The notes under the pieces were generated by a model. It was not told the origin of the DNA, ran no database searches, and worked only from the letters and a program-made list of their open reading frames with translations. A program made the position numbers and the translations under genes. Shown one piece after another: positions 6,746 to 15,770 of a stretch of DNA of 64,000 nucleotides. How positions within the stretch are numbered: position 1 is the stretch's first letter; the number at the start of each line of letters is the position of its first letter. This stretch comes from Bradyrhizobium sp. BR13661 (GTDB lineage Bacteria; Pseudomonadota; Alphaproteobacteria; Rhizobiales; Xanthobacteraceae): contig NZ_JARXWB010000021.1 in assembly GCF_029892425.1 (NCBI RefSeq), positions 1 through 64,000 of the forward strand, read 5' to 3'.

Positions 6746-9139
6746 TCAGAGGTACTTGACCAGCGAGAGCTGCGCGAGCTTGGAGGTAGTCTGGTAAGAC
6801 GCCTGCAGCGCGTTCTGGAGCGACAGGATTTCGCTCGCGACCTGGTCGGGCGAGGCCGACTCCGCCTGGTCGATGATGGTCTGGAGCTGCGCCTTGGCCT
6901 GGGTTTGGCGCGTCGACGCGCCCTTCATCGTGTTCTGGGCCATCGCGATGTCGGTCTGGATGTCCTCGATCTTCTGCTGCCCGGCCTGGGGCGTCAGCGC
7001 CTGCGTCGTGCGCAGGCTCAGCGCCGCCACCTGCGCGCCCGCATATTGCCCGGTCGGCGAGGTCGAGAACGTACCGAACACGGCGATCGCCTGCAGCTGC
7101 TTGCGGATCGCGGTCTCGTCGGCCTGGGCGCCATATTGCACCGTGACGGAATCGTCCACCCGCGCCACCGCCGTCGAGCGCGCCGAGCCCGGCCCGTCAT
7201 TGCCGGTGTACCATTTCACGGTGTTGGCCGTGCCGTTCACCAGCGTCGTCGCCGAGCTTGCCGGCGAGGAGCCGACGCGCAGCGGAGCCTTTGCCGCCGT
7301 GACCGGGGAGGTCGTGAAGCCGAGCGCCGCGAACGCCGTGCTGTTCGAGCTCGTGATGTTGAGGCTCCCGGGATCGTCCGTGTTGATCGTGATCACGCCG
7401 CCATGGATGGTCGACGGCTTCGAGGTGCCGGTGATCTGATCGATTTTGCTGAGCAGAGTTGTGACGTTGTCGGTAATGTTGATCTGGTTTGGGCCGACGG
7501 CGCCCGAGGCGACAAAAGTCAGCGTCTGACCGTTCACCGTGATCGTATCGGGGTTAACGACAGGCGGACCCGCCGACCCCGCCTGGAACGCCGTCGAGAG
7601 GACCGAGGGGCCGCCCGTGGTCGCAGTGCCGCTCAGCACAGTCGAACCGGTGATCGGAGCCGTCGACGACACGCTGCCGCGCGTCACGCTGCTGAGACCA
7701 AGCGCCGTGGCCGCCGCGCCGCCGGTGACCGTCACGTCGGTGCCGGTGCCGGTCGCGATCTGGATATTGCCGCTGGCGCTCAGAGTCACGTTGGCGGAGG
7801 GGACGCCGGCGGCCGTCGCGATCGCATTCAAGATATCAGACACCTTCGCGGCGCTGCCCGAAGCCAGTCCGATCGTGGTATTGCCGCTGGCCGTCGTGAC
7901 AGTGGTGACGGTAGGGTCGAAGGTGATGGTGTGGGCGCCGCTCGCGCCGGTGATGGTCAGGGTGGTACCGGTCGGAGCGTTGGCGAGCGCGTTGAGAATG
8001 GCTCCGTTGAGATGGGGTGTCGCCGAAGGATCGAGCGACGTGGTCGTCGACGCAGCCGCCAATGCGGTGTCCTGCAACGCGACCGAGCCCGTCCCGGTCG
8101 TCGAGGTATAGGAGCTCAGATTGCCGGTGGCCGCCGCATTCGCGGTGGCCGATCCCGCCGTATTGAAGAAATTGTCGCCGGCGGCCACGGCCGACGCCGC
8201 CACCAGCGAGGTGTTGGCGAGCTTCGTGATCGCGGTGTTCAGTGCGGTGTTGAGGTTCGCCGACGTGATGGCCGGGTTGGAGGGCACCGGTGGAATGACA
8301 TTGGGATTACCCGGGTCGATCGCAAAACTGCCGACCGGCGTCGGCGTCGCGGTGGAGGCGGTCAGGTTGATCTGCTCGGTCGAGCCATCGGGCAGCGTGA
8401 ACTGGACGCTGAGCTTGTCGCCGTTGTTCGGATTGACGCCGTTGAGATTGACCGAGAACGACACCGGCGAACCGCTCGGGCCGGTCACGGTCGCGCCGGT
8501 CAGCGTCGAGGAGACCGCGGCGATCTTGAGTCCGAACGGCGACGTCGCCGAATCCTCCTGCACCTGTATCGCGCCCGATGCCAGCGTCGACTGCACCAGC
8601 CGGCCCATGCCGTTGGCGCCGAGGTCGGCGGCCTTGCGTTCCGCCATCACGGTCTTCAGGCCGGCCTGCGTCGTGGTGCCGTTGATGATGTCGCCGGCAT
8701 CCGCCACCGATTGCGTGTTGTAGGCGGTCCCGGAAAACAGATAGCGGTTTCCCGACTGCGTGTTGAGCACGCCGACCATCGAGCCGAACTGCGCGGCGGC
8801 GGTGTTCTGCGCGACGGTCTGGCCGTTGACGTTGAGATCCTGCGAGGTGCCGGCGGACCCGGTCTGCACCGTGTTGCGGATCGTCGTCAGCGACTGCAGC
8901 GCGGTGTTGGCGAGGTTGATGTTGACGTTGACGTTGGTGATCGTGTCCGTATAGGCGGCGATGTTCGAAAGCTGCGCGCGCCCGGCGATCGCAAAGCCCT
9001 CGTTGGTCCCCATGCCGGAATAGTTCTGCGACAGCTTGCCGGTCGACAGCTGCGTCGACAGGTCGGTGAGCTGCTGATTGATGTTGCGGACCTGCGCGCC
9101 GAGGACTGACGAGCCGTAATTGATGCTGCTGATCGACAT
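6746..9139 (-). CDS. flgL: FlgL, hook-filament junction protein with a large insert
   Basis: This is a flagellin-like junction protein exported by the flagellar type III apparatus. The N-terminus (MSISSINYGSSVLGAQ, then LTDLSTQLSTGKLSQNYSGM) and the C-terminal helix (about residues 705-797, ending LAQLSLVKYL) are the conserved D0/D1 parts. At 797 residues it is more than twice the usual FlgL size (around 300-400). Most of the excess is a Ser/Thr/Gly/Ala-rich region, and residues about 333-613 match an insert in FlgE of this window, including the shared strand DTITVNGQTLTFVASG (531-546). It starts 18 nt after flgK and is followed 70 nt later by the glycosyltransferase gene. Assignment to FlgL rather than another flagellin-like protein rests on its place after flgK and its conserved ends. 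Confidence 0.88.
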   Translation of the reverse strand: MSISSINYGSSVLGAQVRNINQQLTDLSTQLSTGKLSQNYSGMGTNEGFAIAGRAQLSNIAAYTDTITNVNVNINLANTALQSLTTIRNTVQTGSAGTSQDLNVNGQTVAQNTAAAQFGSMVGVLNTQSGNRYLFSGTAYNTQSVADAGDIINGTTTQAGLKTVMAERKAADLGANGMGRLVQSTLASGAIQVQEDSATSPFGLKIAAVSSTLTGATVTGPSGSPVSFSVNLNGVNPNNGDKLSVQFTLPDGSTEQINLTASTATPTPVGSFAIDPGNPNVIPPVPSNPAITSANLNTALNTAITKLANTSLVAASAVAAGDNFFNTAGSATANAAATGNLSSYTSTTGTGSVALQDTALAAASTTTSLDPSATPHLNGAILNALANAPTGTTLTITGASGAHTITFDPTVTTVTTASGNTTIGLASGSAAKVSDILNAIATAAGVPSANVTLSASGNIQIATGTGTDVTVTGGAAATALGLSSVTRGSVSSTAPITGSTVLSGTATTGGPSVLSTAFQAGSAGPPVVNPDTITVNGQTLTFVASGAVGPNQINITDNVTTLLSKIDQITGTSKPSTIHGGVITINTDDPGSLNITSSNSTAFAALGFTTSPVTAAKAPLRVGSSPASSATTLVNGTANTVKWYTGNDGPGSARSTAVARVDDSVTVQYGAQADETAIRKQLQAIAVFGTFSTSPTGQYAGAQVAALSLRTTQALTPQAGQQKIEDIQTDIAMAQNTMKGASTRQTQAKAQLQTIIDQAESASPDQVASEILSLQNALQASYQTTSKLAQLSLVKYL
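7300..8143 (-). repeat. inserted axial-protein module, FlgL copy
   Basis: This segment encodes FlgL residues about 333-613. It aligns by eye along its whole length with FlgE residues about 225-487: STTGTGSVALQ, LTITGA-GAHTITF, ATALG-SSVTRG, and PNQIN-TDN-TTLL-KID occur in the same order in both. The DNA is also similar in places, for example around 8080-8140 versus 12600-12660. Confidence 0.8.
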
Positions 9140-9157
9140 GTTTCAGAGCCCTACTGA

Positions 9158-11038
9158 TTACCTTTGAGCCTGGATCAACGTGTTCATCATGCTCTGCACC
9201 ACCGACATCACGTGGGCGTTGGCGGCATAGGCATTCTGAAGCTGGATCAGGTTCGACATCTCCGAGTCCAGGTTGACGCTGGAGGTCGAGTTGAACTTGG
9301 CCTGCAGCGTCGAGACCACGACGCTCTGGCCCTGCTGGAGCTGGGTCGCCTGGCTCGAGGCGTTGGCCTGCACGCTCAGGAACTGCTGCAGATAGTTCGA
9401 GACGCTGCCGGTGAACGGCTGGCTCGCCGAGCCGAGACCGGTCTGAGGCGAATAGGAATACACGGCCGTGGTGAGCTGCGAGTAGAGATAGTCCGAGCGC
9501 GTGGTGTCGCCCGTCGGCGTCACCGGCGAGGTGCTATAGATCGACAGCCTGGTCGGGTCGGCGGTGAGCTGCGTGTTCACGGCGATACGGCCGGCAAGGC
9601 CGGTCATCTGCGAACCGGATCCCGTGATCGCACCGGTATAGAGCGCCTGGCCGCCGTCGGTGAACAGCGGCAGTTGCGGACCGCCCGAGGTCAGTGACGA
9701 GACCGTCTTCGTGCTCGAGGCTGAATTGACCTTGGCGAGGCCGCTGTTGTCGTCGGTGACCCGCAGCGTCGTCGCGGTCGCCGGCGACGGCGCCGCGGAG
9801 AACACCAGATGCGATCCCGATAGCGCGGTGTTGAGCGCGGAGGCGATCGCACCCATGCCGCCGGCGAAATTGACGCCGATCTGCATCGGATTGGCGTTGG
9901 TGGCGTTCTGCAGCGGCAGCGCGGTCGGATCGGTCACGTTCACCAGCGTGACCTGGCGCTGCGTGTTGGTGCTGTCGGTATAGGTGATGTTGGCGGTGTT
10001 GCCCGGCTGCGCACCGGCGAGATCGATGTCGAATCCCGCTGGCGGACCGGAGACGGTGGTGCCGGCCGTGGTCTTGTCCGACATCGCGCTCGACATCGTC
10101 GCGGCGAGCTGGTCGACCTGGTTCTGCGCCTGCACCAGCGTCTGGTCGCGCAGCTTCAGGTCGGCCGCGATCTGTCCGGAGGAGACGACGTTGTTGCCGG
10201 CAACGTCGATGGACGAGCCGTTCGGCAGCTTGATGGCGAGCGCGCCAACCCCGGACTTGGTCGGATCGATGTTGTAGAGCGAGGTCGCGCCCAGCGCCCC
10301 GGCAGACGTGAAGGAAAATTGCGAGGCAAGCCCCGCGCCGACCAGTTGGATGCCTGTCGTGGTGTAGATGTTGGACTGGTTCGATCCGTCGGTGGTGACA
10401 CGGACGTCGACATATTTCGACAGGCTGTTGATGGCCTGGTCGCGCTGATCCATCAGGGTCGCCGCGGACGGATCGGTCGGCGCCAGGCCTTGCAGCTTGA
10501 TGTTGATGTCGGCAATCTGGTTCAGCGCCGCGTTGGCGGCTTGCGACGAGGTGCTGAGATCCTGCTCGACGTTCGAGCGCAGCGACTGGATGCCCTTGGT
10601 GGTGACGTTGAGCTGCGTCGCCAGCGACTGCGCGGCGCTGAGCGCGACGTTCTGCGCCGACGACGAGCCCGCGTTGGTCGACAGCGCCTGGAGCGACGAG
10701 GTGAAAGTGTTCAGCGCGGTTTCGAGCGTGCCGCTGTTGCCGGGCGTGCCGTAGACACTCTGAAGCTGCTTCAGAATGTTGGCCATCTGATCAGCGTAGC
10801 CGCTGCCGCCGGTCTCGGTGCGCAGCTGGTTCTGCACATAGGTGTCGATGTCGCGGCTGACGCCGGTCGTCTTCGCCGTCGAGCCGAAATCACCGGTGGT
10901 GACTTCGATCTGGTTCGGCGTCTGGGCGACGTAACCCGGCGTCTGCGAGTTTGCGACGTTCGAGGAGACGATCGAGAGCGCGGCCTGGTTGGCACGCAGT
11001 CCGCTCATCGCACTGGCAAGGGCTGAACTCAAACCCAT
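9158..11038 (-). CDS. flgK: FlgK, hook-associated protein 1
   Basis: This is a 626-residue hook-filament junction protein exported through the flagellar apparatus. The N-terminus MGLSSALASAMSGLRANQ with SSNVANSQTPGY is the rod/hook/HAP signature. A long D1 coiled region follows to about residue 190. The C-terminus carries the matching HAP motif, with NLDSEMSNLIQLQNAYAANA and a final VMSVVQSMMNTLIQAQR helix. The length is close to the family norm, and the variable middle (about residues 330-500) lacks the module found in FlgL and FlgE. It starts 35 nt after flgE and ends 18 nt before flgL, consistent with one transcript. Confidence 0.95.
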   Translation of the reverse strand: MGLSSALASAMSGLRANQAALSIVSSNVANSQTPGYVAQTPNQIEVTTGDFGSTAKTTGVSRDIDTYVQNQLRTETGGSGYADQMANILKQLQSVYGTPGNSGTLETALNTFTSSLQALSTNAGSSSAQNVALSAAQSLATQLNVTTKGIQSLRSNVEQDLSTSSQAANAALNQIADINIKLQGLAPTDPSAATLMDQRDQAINSLSKYVDVRVTTDGSNQSNIYTTTGIQLVGAGLASQFSFTSAGALGATSLYNIDPTKSGVGALAIKLPNGSSIDVAGNNVVSSGQIAADLKLRDQTLVQAQNQVDQLAATMSSAMSDKTTAGTTVSGPPAGFDIDLAGAQPGNTANITYTDSTNTQRQVTLVNVTDPTALPLQNATNANPMQIGVNFAGGMGAIASALNTALSGSHLVFSAAPSPATATTLRVTDDNSGLAKVNSASSTKTVSSLTSGGPQLPLFTDGGQALYTGAITGSGSQMTGLAGRIAVNTQLTADPTRLSIYSTSPVTPTGDTTRSDYLYSQLTTAVYSYSPQTGLGSASQPFTGSVSNYLQQFLSVQANASSQATQLQQGQSVVVSTLQAKFNSTSSVNLDSEMSNLIQLQNAYAANAHVMSVVQSMMNTLIQAQR

Positions 11039-11073
11039 GTTGACTTGCCGCCTTTGGTTACGTTACGCGCCAA

Positions 11074-13335
11074 TCAGCGCAACACGTTCAGAAGATCCTG
11101 GACCATCGAATTCGCCGTCGTGATCACCTTGGTGTTGGCCGAATAGGCCTGCTGGGTCACGATCAGCTTGGTGAACTCGTCGGCGATGTCGGTGTTGGAG
11201 CCTTCCAGCGACGAGCCGCTGATGGAGCCCGAGGCGCCATCGATCGCCGGACCCGACTGGTCGGTCGCGGCGTAGGCGCCGCCGTCGAGCGCCTTGAGGT
11301 AGTTGGTGCCGTTGAAGTGCGACAACGACACCTCGGCGAGGTCGAGGTTCTGGCCGTTGGAGAAGGTGCCGACCACGAGGCCGTTGTTGTTGACGGCGAC
11401 CGAGCGGAGCTGCCCCGCGGCGTAGCCGTTCTGCGTGATGGTGTTGATGGTCACCGCGCCGCTGGTCGAGGCATATTGCGTCAACCCGCCCGAGGAGATG
11501 TTGAAGGAGACCGAGCCGAGCGACTGACCACCGACGGCGACGTTGTTGATGGTGATGCCCGAACCACTCGGCGAGGTCAGCGAGCCGTCGGCAGCGAAGG
11601 TGAAGGCCTGCCCGGTGTTGACCCAGCCGACCGTCGTGCCGGTCGCATTGGGGTCGGTCTGGTAGAACAGGTTCCAGCTGTCGGCATGACCGGCACCCAG
11701 CGACGCACTGTCGGTCTTGGCCCAGCGCAATTGCAGGTTCACCGGCGTGCCGGCCGCATTGTATGCGGTCACCGCGCCGCCGCTGATCGATTCCTTGGTG
11801 AAGGTCGCGATGTCGTTGCCGATCACGCCGCCGGTGCCGGCGGTGCCGCCGCCGTTGCGGTTCTTGGTGATGGTCGAGGTGAAGCCGAGCGCGGCGAAGG
11901 CTGCGCTGTTGGAGCTCGACACCGACAGGTTCGAAACGGTGCCGGTGTTCAGCGTGATCACGCCACCGGTGCTGACCGATGATCCCGACGCACCGGAGAG
12001 GCTATCGATCTTGCCGAGCAGGGTCGTAATGTTGTCGGTGACGTTGATCTGGTTCGGGCCGGACGCACCAGCCGCCATGAAGGTCAGCAGCTGGCCATCG
12101 ACCGTGATGGTGTCACCGGCGGTGAAGCCCGAGGAGAGCACCTCGGCGCTGCCGGCGGTCGCGGAGCCGCTCAGCACCGTGGCGCCGGTGATCGCCGGCG
12201 AGGACAGCACGTTGCCGCCGCGCGTCACGCTGCTGATGCCGAGCGCGGTCGCCGCGGTGCCGCTGGTGACCGCGACGTCGGTCGTAGTGCCGCTCGAGAT
12301 CACGATGTTGCCGCTCGCATTCAGCGTTGCCGTGACGCCGGCGCCGCCGGCGTTCTGAATCGCGGTCAGGATGTCCTGAACCGTGGCGGGGGTCCCGCTG
12401 CCGAGACCGATGGTGGAGTTGGCGCCGAGCGTCACGGTGTTGCCGGCGTTGAAGGTGATGGTATGGGCACCGCCCGCGCCGGTGATGGTGAGCGTCTGGC
12501 CACTCAGTGCCGTGAGAATGCTGGAAGCCAGATGCGTGCCGGCGACGTTGTCGAGCGAAGTGCTGGTCGAGGCCACGGCGGACGAATTGTTCTGCAGCGC
12601 AACCGATCCCGTCCCGGTCGTCGACGAATAGGCCGAGCGGAGGTTGCCGGTGGCGGCGGCGCCGGACACCGTCGCGTTGGTATAGGGCGCCGGCGGCGTG
12701 CCGACCGGCAGCGGGTTGGCGGCGAAGTCAGACGGGTTGAGACCGCCCGCCGCCAGCAGCGTGCCGGTCGCCGCGGTCGAGCTCGCCGCCGTGTTCGGCA
12801 CGCTCGGCAGGTTCGCGGCGTACTGGATCGAGGTGGTCGCCTGCGCCGGGATGAAGTTGTTCTGGAATTTCAGGACGGTGGCGACATTGCCGGTCGGATT
12901 GCCGGTCTTGGGGTCGACCGTGGTGCCCATCAGATAATAGCCGGCGCCGTTGACCAGGTTGCCGTTGGCGTTGAGCTGGAAGTCGCCACGGCGGGTGTAG
13001 TAGGTGACGCCGCTGAACACCGGCACGTTATCGACGACGCCGGTCGCCTTCTGGATCGAGAAGAAGCCGTCGCCGGTGATCGCCATGTTGGTGGCGACGG
13101 TGGAGGATGAGATCGTGCCCTGGGTGGTGATCGTGGCCTTGGCGCTGGCCGTCACGCCGCCCGCGACCTGCTTGCTCGGCACCGAGGCGTCAGGAATGAG
13201 ATCGACGAAGCTGGTCCCGATGCCCTTGTAACCGGTGGTGGACGAGTTCGCGATGTTGCCCGAGATGTTCTGAAGCGCGTAGGACTGCGCCTGCAGGCCA
13301 CCCACCGAGGTGTTCATTGCATCGAAGATACCCAT
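11074..13335 (-). CDS. flgE: FlgE, flagellar hook protein with a large insert
   Basis: This is the hook subunit. The N-terminus has MGIFDAMNTSVGGLQAQSYA and ISGNIANSSTTGYKG (rod/hook signature). NMAITGDGFFSIQ and YYTRRGDFQLNANGNLV belong to the FlgE/F/G core, and the C-terminal SLEGSNTDIADEFTKLIVTQ plus AYSANTKVITTANSMVQDLL closes the D0 coiled coil. The length of 753 residues is well above the 400-450 usual for hook proteins; the excess is mainly residues 225-487, which match an insert in FlgL. ATG 13335 is preceded by GGAGA. It leads the minus-strand run flgE-flgK-flgL and probably has its promoter in the 13336-13450 gap. Confidence 0.93.
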   Translation of the reverse strand: MGIFDAMNTSVGGLQAQSYALQNISGNIANSSTTGYKGIGTSFVDLIPDASVPSKQVAGGVTASAKATITTQGTISSSTVATNMAITGDGFFSIQKATGVVDNVPVFSGVTYYTRRGDFQLNANGNLVNGAGYYLMGTTVDPKTGNPTGNVATVLKFQNNFIPAQATTSIQYAANLPSVPNTAASSTAATGTLLAAGGLNPSDFAANPLPVGTPPAPYTNATVSGAAATGNLRSAYSSTTGTGSVALQNNSSAVASTSTSLDNVAGTHLASSILTALSGQTLTITGAGGAHTITFNAGNTVTLGANSTIGLGSGTPATVQDILTAIQNAGGAGVTATLNASGNIVISSGTTTDVAVTSGTAATALGISSVTRGGNVLSSPAITGATVLSGSATAGSAEVLSSGFTAGDTITVDGQLLTFMAAGASGPNQINVTDNITTLLGKIDSLSGASGSSVSTGGVITLNTGTVSNLSVSSSNSAAFAALGFTSTITKNRNGGGTAGTGGVIGNDIATFTKESISGGAVTAYNAAGTPVNLQLRWAKTDSASLGAGHADSWNLFYQTDPNATGTTVGWVNTGQAFTFAADGSLTSPSGSGITINNVAVGGQSLGSVSFNISSGGLTQYASTSGAVTINTITQNGYAAGQLRSVAVNNNGLVVGTFSNGQNLDLAEVSLSHFNGTNYLKALDGGAYAATDQSGPAIDGASGSISGSSLEGSNTDIADEFTKLIVTQQAYSANTKVITTANSMVQDLLNVLR
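11875..12663 (-). repeat. inserted axial-protein module, FlgE copy
   Basis: This segment encodes FlgE residues about 225-487, the counterpart of the FlgL insert. Its ending strand GDTITVDGQLLTF (407-419) also resembles GDTLTVNGKTITF of the flagellin at the left edge. The module sits between conserved hook core segments. Confidence 0.8.
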
Positions 13336-13452
13336 AACTTTGTCTCCAAATCCGATCTCGGCGGCCGGCAGACCAATGGCCGCAGTCGGAGGAGACGTCG
13401 CAAGGCCTATGCCAAAGCGGGTATTCTCAGGAAATCAAGGGCTTAAATAGAA

Positions 13453-13478
13453 ATGCCCCGGTCGGACGACCGGGGCAT
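13453..13478 (-). terminator. rho-independent terminator of msrB
   Basis: A perfect 12-bp stem has arms 13453-13464 and 13467-13478 and a 2-nt loop; read on the minus strand it is followed by TTTCTATTT. A second small palindrome (TTGCCGG-A-CCGGCAA, 13481-13495) lies just upstream. Both follow the msrB stop. Confidence 0.85.
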
Positions 13479-13513
13479 AATTGCCGGACCGGCAACAATT
13501 GCCGGGACCAAAC

Positions 13514-14026
13514 CTACGTCGCCGACGGCGCCGCGGGATGGAAGACCAGCCCGAAACCGTCGATGCAGTAGCGCAATCCGGTCGGCTTCGGACCGTCGTC
13601 GAAGACGTGGCCGAGATGGCCGCCGCAGCGCCGGCAATGCACCTCGGTGCGCACCATGCCGAAGGTGCGGTCCTCGGTCTTGCCGACATTGCCCTCGATC
13701 GGCTGGTAAAAGCTCGGCCAGCCCGTGCCGCTCTCGAACTTGGTCTCGGACGCAAACAGCGGCAGGTCGCAGCCGGCGCAGGCGAAGGTGCCCTTGCGGT
13801 GCTCGTTCAGCAGCGGGCTGGAGCCCGGGCGCTCGGTGCCCTCCTTGCGCAGGATCTCATATTGCTGCGGCGTCAATTGCGCACGCCACTCGGCGTCGGT
13901 CTTTTCGATCTCGAACTTTTGCGCGGCCTTCTCTCCGGCCGCGGCCGGCGTTGCCCGCAGCCAGCGGAAGGCCGAAAGGCCGAACAGGCCGGCGACAGTG
14001 GTCAACAGGATGCGGCGGTCAAACAT
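13514..14026 (-). CDS. msrB: exported peptide methionine-R-sulfoxide reductase MsrB
   Basis: This enzyme reduces methionine-R-sulfoxide in proteins. The 170-residue protein begins MFDRRILLTTVAGLFGLSAF, a twin-arginine-like hydrophobic leader ending near ATPAAAG, so the enzyme probably works in the periplasm. The MsrB domain follows: two zinc Cys pairs (CAGC and CRRC), FESGTGWPSFYQP, VRTEVHC, GHLGHVFDDGP and the catalytic cysteine in GLRYCIDG. I chose ATG 14026 because GGAGAATGAG precedes it; the open frame begins nine codons earlier. It stands between the FAD oxidoreductase and flgE and has its own terminator. An exported MsrB without a visible MsrPQ or MsrA partner would need its electrons from elsewhere. 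Confidence 0.93.
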   Translation of the reverse strand: MFDRRILLTTVAGLFGLSAFRWLRATPAAAGEKAAQKFEIEKTDAEWRAQLTPQQYEILRKEGTERPGSSPLLNEHRKGTFACAGCDLPLFASETKFESGTGWPSFYQPIEGNVGKTEDRTFGMVRTEVHCRRCGGHLGHVFDDGPKPTGLRYCIDGFGLVFHPAAPSAT

Positions 14027-14112
14027 CTCATTCTCCGTGCGCGGGAAGTCCACGCCCTGAGATACGGGCTATAACGGCCAATGTTACACTTCCAGGCGGG
14101 ATTTTTCTCAAC

Positions 14113-15573
14113 TTATTGCGAGACGCTGTGGTCGTCGGAGACCGGTTCCGGGCTCGCAGCGGCCGCGGGTTGCGGAGCCGGCGCCACGCGCGGCCGAACT
14201 CCGGGCGGGGGACGGCGCGGACCGGTGCCGGCAGCCCGGTTGGCTTCAGCCAGCCGCGCCTCGCGTTCCCTGTCCTTCACCCGTGCCCGCTCGCGGTAAC
14301 GGGCAAGCGCCCCCGCGGCAGCGGAACTTGCCCTGCCCCACATGCCGACCAATTGGCCCGCGACGCGCCCCGTGGTGCCGCCGGCCCAGACCAGCTCGAA
14401 CGGCGAGAACAGCTTCCAGCGCTCGTCGCCCCACAAAATGCTGCGCGCGATCAGCTGCCCGGCCATGGCCGAGGTGTTCATGCCCTGGCGGCCGAAACCG
14501 CTCGCCACCCAGAGGCCTTTGCGCAGCTGGCCGATCTGCGGCATGCCGTGAACGGTCTGACCGGTGGCGCCGCCGAACGTCTCTGATATCTCGACGTTGC
14601 CGAGCTCAGGGAAAATCGACCGGATCCGCCGTCTCACGCTCCCTGCAAAGCGCTGCGGGCGCGCGGACCAGGTGGTCTCCGGGCTCTCCCACATCAGGCG
14701 ATCACCATCGACGACGCGGAAATGATCGACGCCGTCGGAATCCATCACCGATCCCTTGAAGCCGATGACCTCGTGCACGCGCTCGCCGAGCGGCGCGGTT
14801 ATTCCCGCGTAACGCCAGACCGGCAGCAGCGTCTCCGACAGCCGGCGCAAAGGCGCGCCGAGATGAATATTTCCCGCGAGGACAATATGGGTGGCGCGCA
14901 GCCGCGCCGACGGCGTGACGATGCGCTTGCGGATACCGGAATGATCGATGCTGACGACAGGCGTATCCTCGAAGATGCGGGCGCCGGCGCGCCGTGCCAG
15001 CGCCGCAAGGCCGTGCACATATTTACGTCCGTCGACCTGGAACGCCCTGGGGTAATAGACGCCGTGAAAGTAGTGATCGGTCTTGAGCACCTCGCGGACG
15101 CGATCGACCTGCCAGCCCTCGACCTCGGTGTCGAAATCCTCGTTCAGCATCTGCAGCCGGCTGATCAGCCGATCGCCGGCGTCAACGTTGGAGACCTCGA
15201 GCACGCCTTCGGTGAGGCCGATATCAGGCATATTCCCTTCGCTGGCGTTGGCGCGGACGAACTCAGCGCCCTCCTTCGAGAGCGTCCATAATTCGCTGGC
15301 ATCCTCGAAGCCGATGCGCTCGATCAGTTCGGTCAGCGGCAGCGCAAAACCAGGCATCACGGTGCCGAGCTGGTTGCCGGAAGCGTTCCAGCCGATATGG
15401 CGGCCCTCGAGCACCGCGACGCTGGCCCCTAACCGGGCCGCCTCCAGCGCAATGGAAAGGCCGGCAAGCCCTGCCCCGATCACGCAAATGTCGGCGTCGA
15501 GATCGAACGACAGCCGGGCACGCTCGCGAAAGCCGGCTTCTTCCTGGGCTAAGCTTGTGAAAGTCTCGCTCAT
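14113..15573 (-). CDS. FAD-dependent amino acid/amine oxidoreductase (DAO family)
   Basis: This is a 486-residue DadA/PuuB-like flavoprotein. The FAD-binding Rossmann motif CVIGAGLAGLSIALEAA lies at 30-46, followed by SVAVLEGRHIGWNASGNQLG, which is typical of gamma-glutamylputrescine oxidase-like enzymes. A second FAD contact is the C-terminal GLWVASGFGRQGMNTSAMAG. After about residue 425 there is a low-complexity tail rich in Arg, Pro and Ala that is not part of the enzyme fold. The substrate, probably an amino acid or polyamine derivative, cannot be assigned. It is transcribed toward msrB with an 86-bp gap. Confidence 0.85.
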   Translation of the reverse strand: MSETFTSLAQEEAGFRERARLSFDLDADICVIGAGLAGLSIALEAARLGASVAVLEGRHIGWNASGNQLGTVMPGFALPLTELIERIGFEDASELWTLSKEGAEFVRANASEGNMPDIGLTEGVLEVSNVDAGDRLISRLQMLNEDFDTEVEGWQVDRVREVLKTDHYFHGVYYPRAFQVDGRKYVHGLAALARRAGARIFEDTPVVSIDHSGIRKRIVTPSARLRATHIVLAGNIHLGAPLRRLSETLLPVWRYAGITAPLGERVHEVIGFKGSVMDSDGVDHFRVVDGDRLMWESPETTWSARPQRFAGSVRRRIRSIFPELGNVEISETFGGATGQTVHGMPQIGQLRKGLWVASGFGRQGMNTSAMAGQLIARSILWGDERWKLFSPFELVWAGGTTGRVAGQLVGMWGRASSAAAGALARYRERARVKDREREARLAEANRAAGTGPRRPPPGVRPRVAPAPQPAAAASPEPVSDDHSVSQ

Positions 15574-15583
15574 AGCGTTTTCT

Positions 15584-15690
15584 TAGAGCATGATCCGGAA
15601 AAGTGTGCAGCGGTTTTCCGAAAAGATCATGCTCAAGACAAAGAATTTTAAGGCGCGATGAGGATTTATCCTAATCTCATTGCGCTTTAG
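15584..15690. repeat. dispersed intergenic palindromic repeat, family A copy 1
   Basis: This 107-bp element starts TAGAGCATGATCCGG and ends GCGCTTTAG, with inner inverted arms GAGCATGATC (15586-15595) and GATCATGCTC (15625-15634). A second copy is at 31395-31498. Both lie just outside coding sequence ends. Confidence 0.85.
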
Positions 15691-15770
15691 AGGACTGTAC
15701 GGGCGCTTGTCACCTTGTCCTCAATGGACGCCTGTAGATTATTCTGGACGTGGAACGATTCGAGAATGCC

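Noticed and set aside
6905..9109. 734-residue plus-strand open frame opposite flgL
   Set aside because: It is a mirror of flgL codon bias: Arg/Gly-rich, no domain, no Shine-Dalgarno, while flgL has clear conserved ends.
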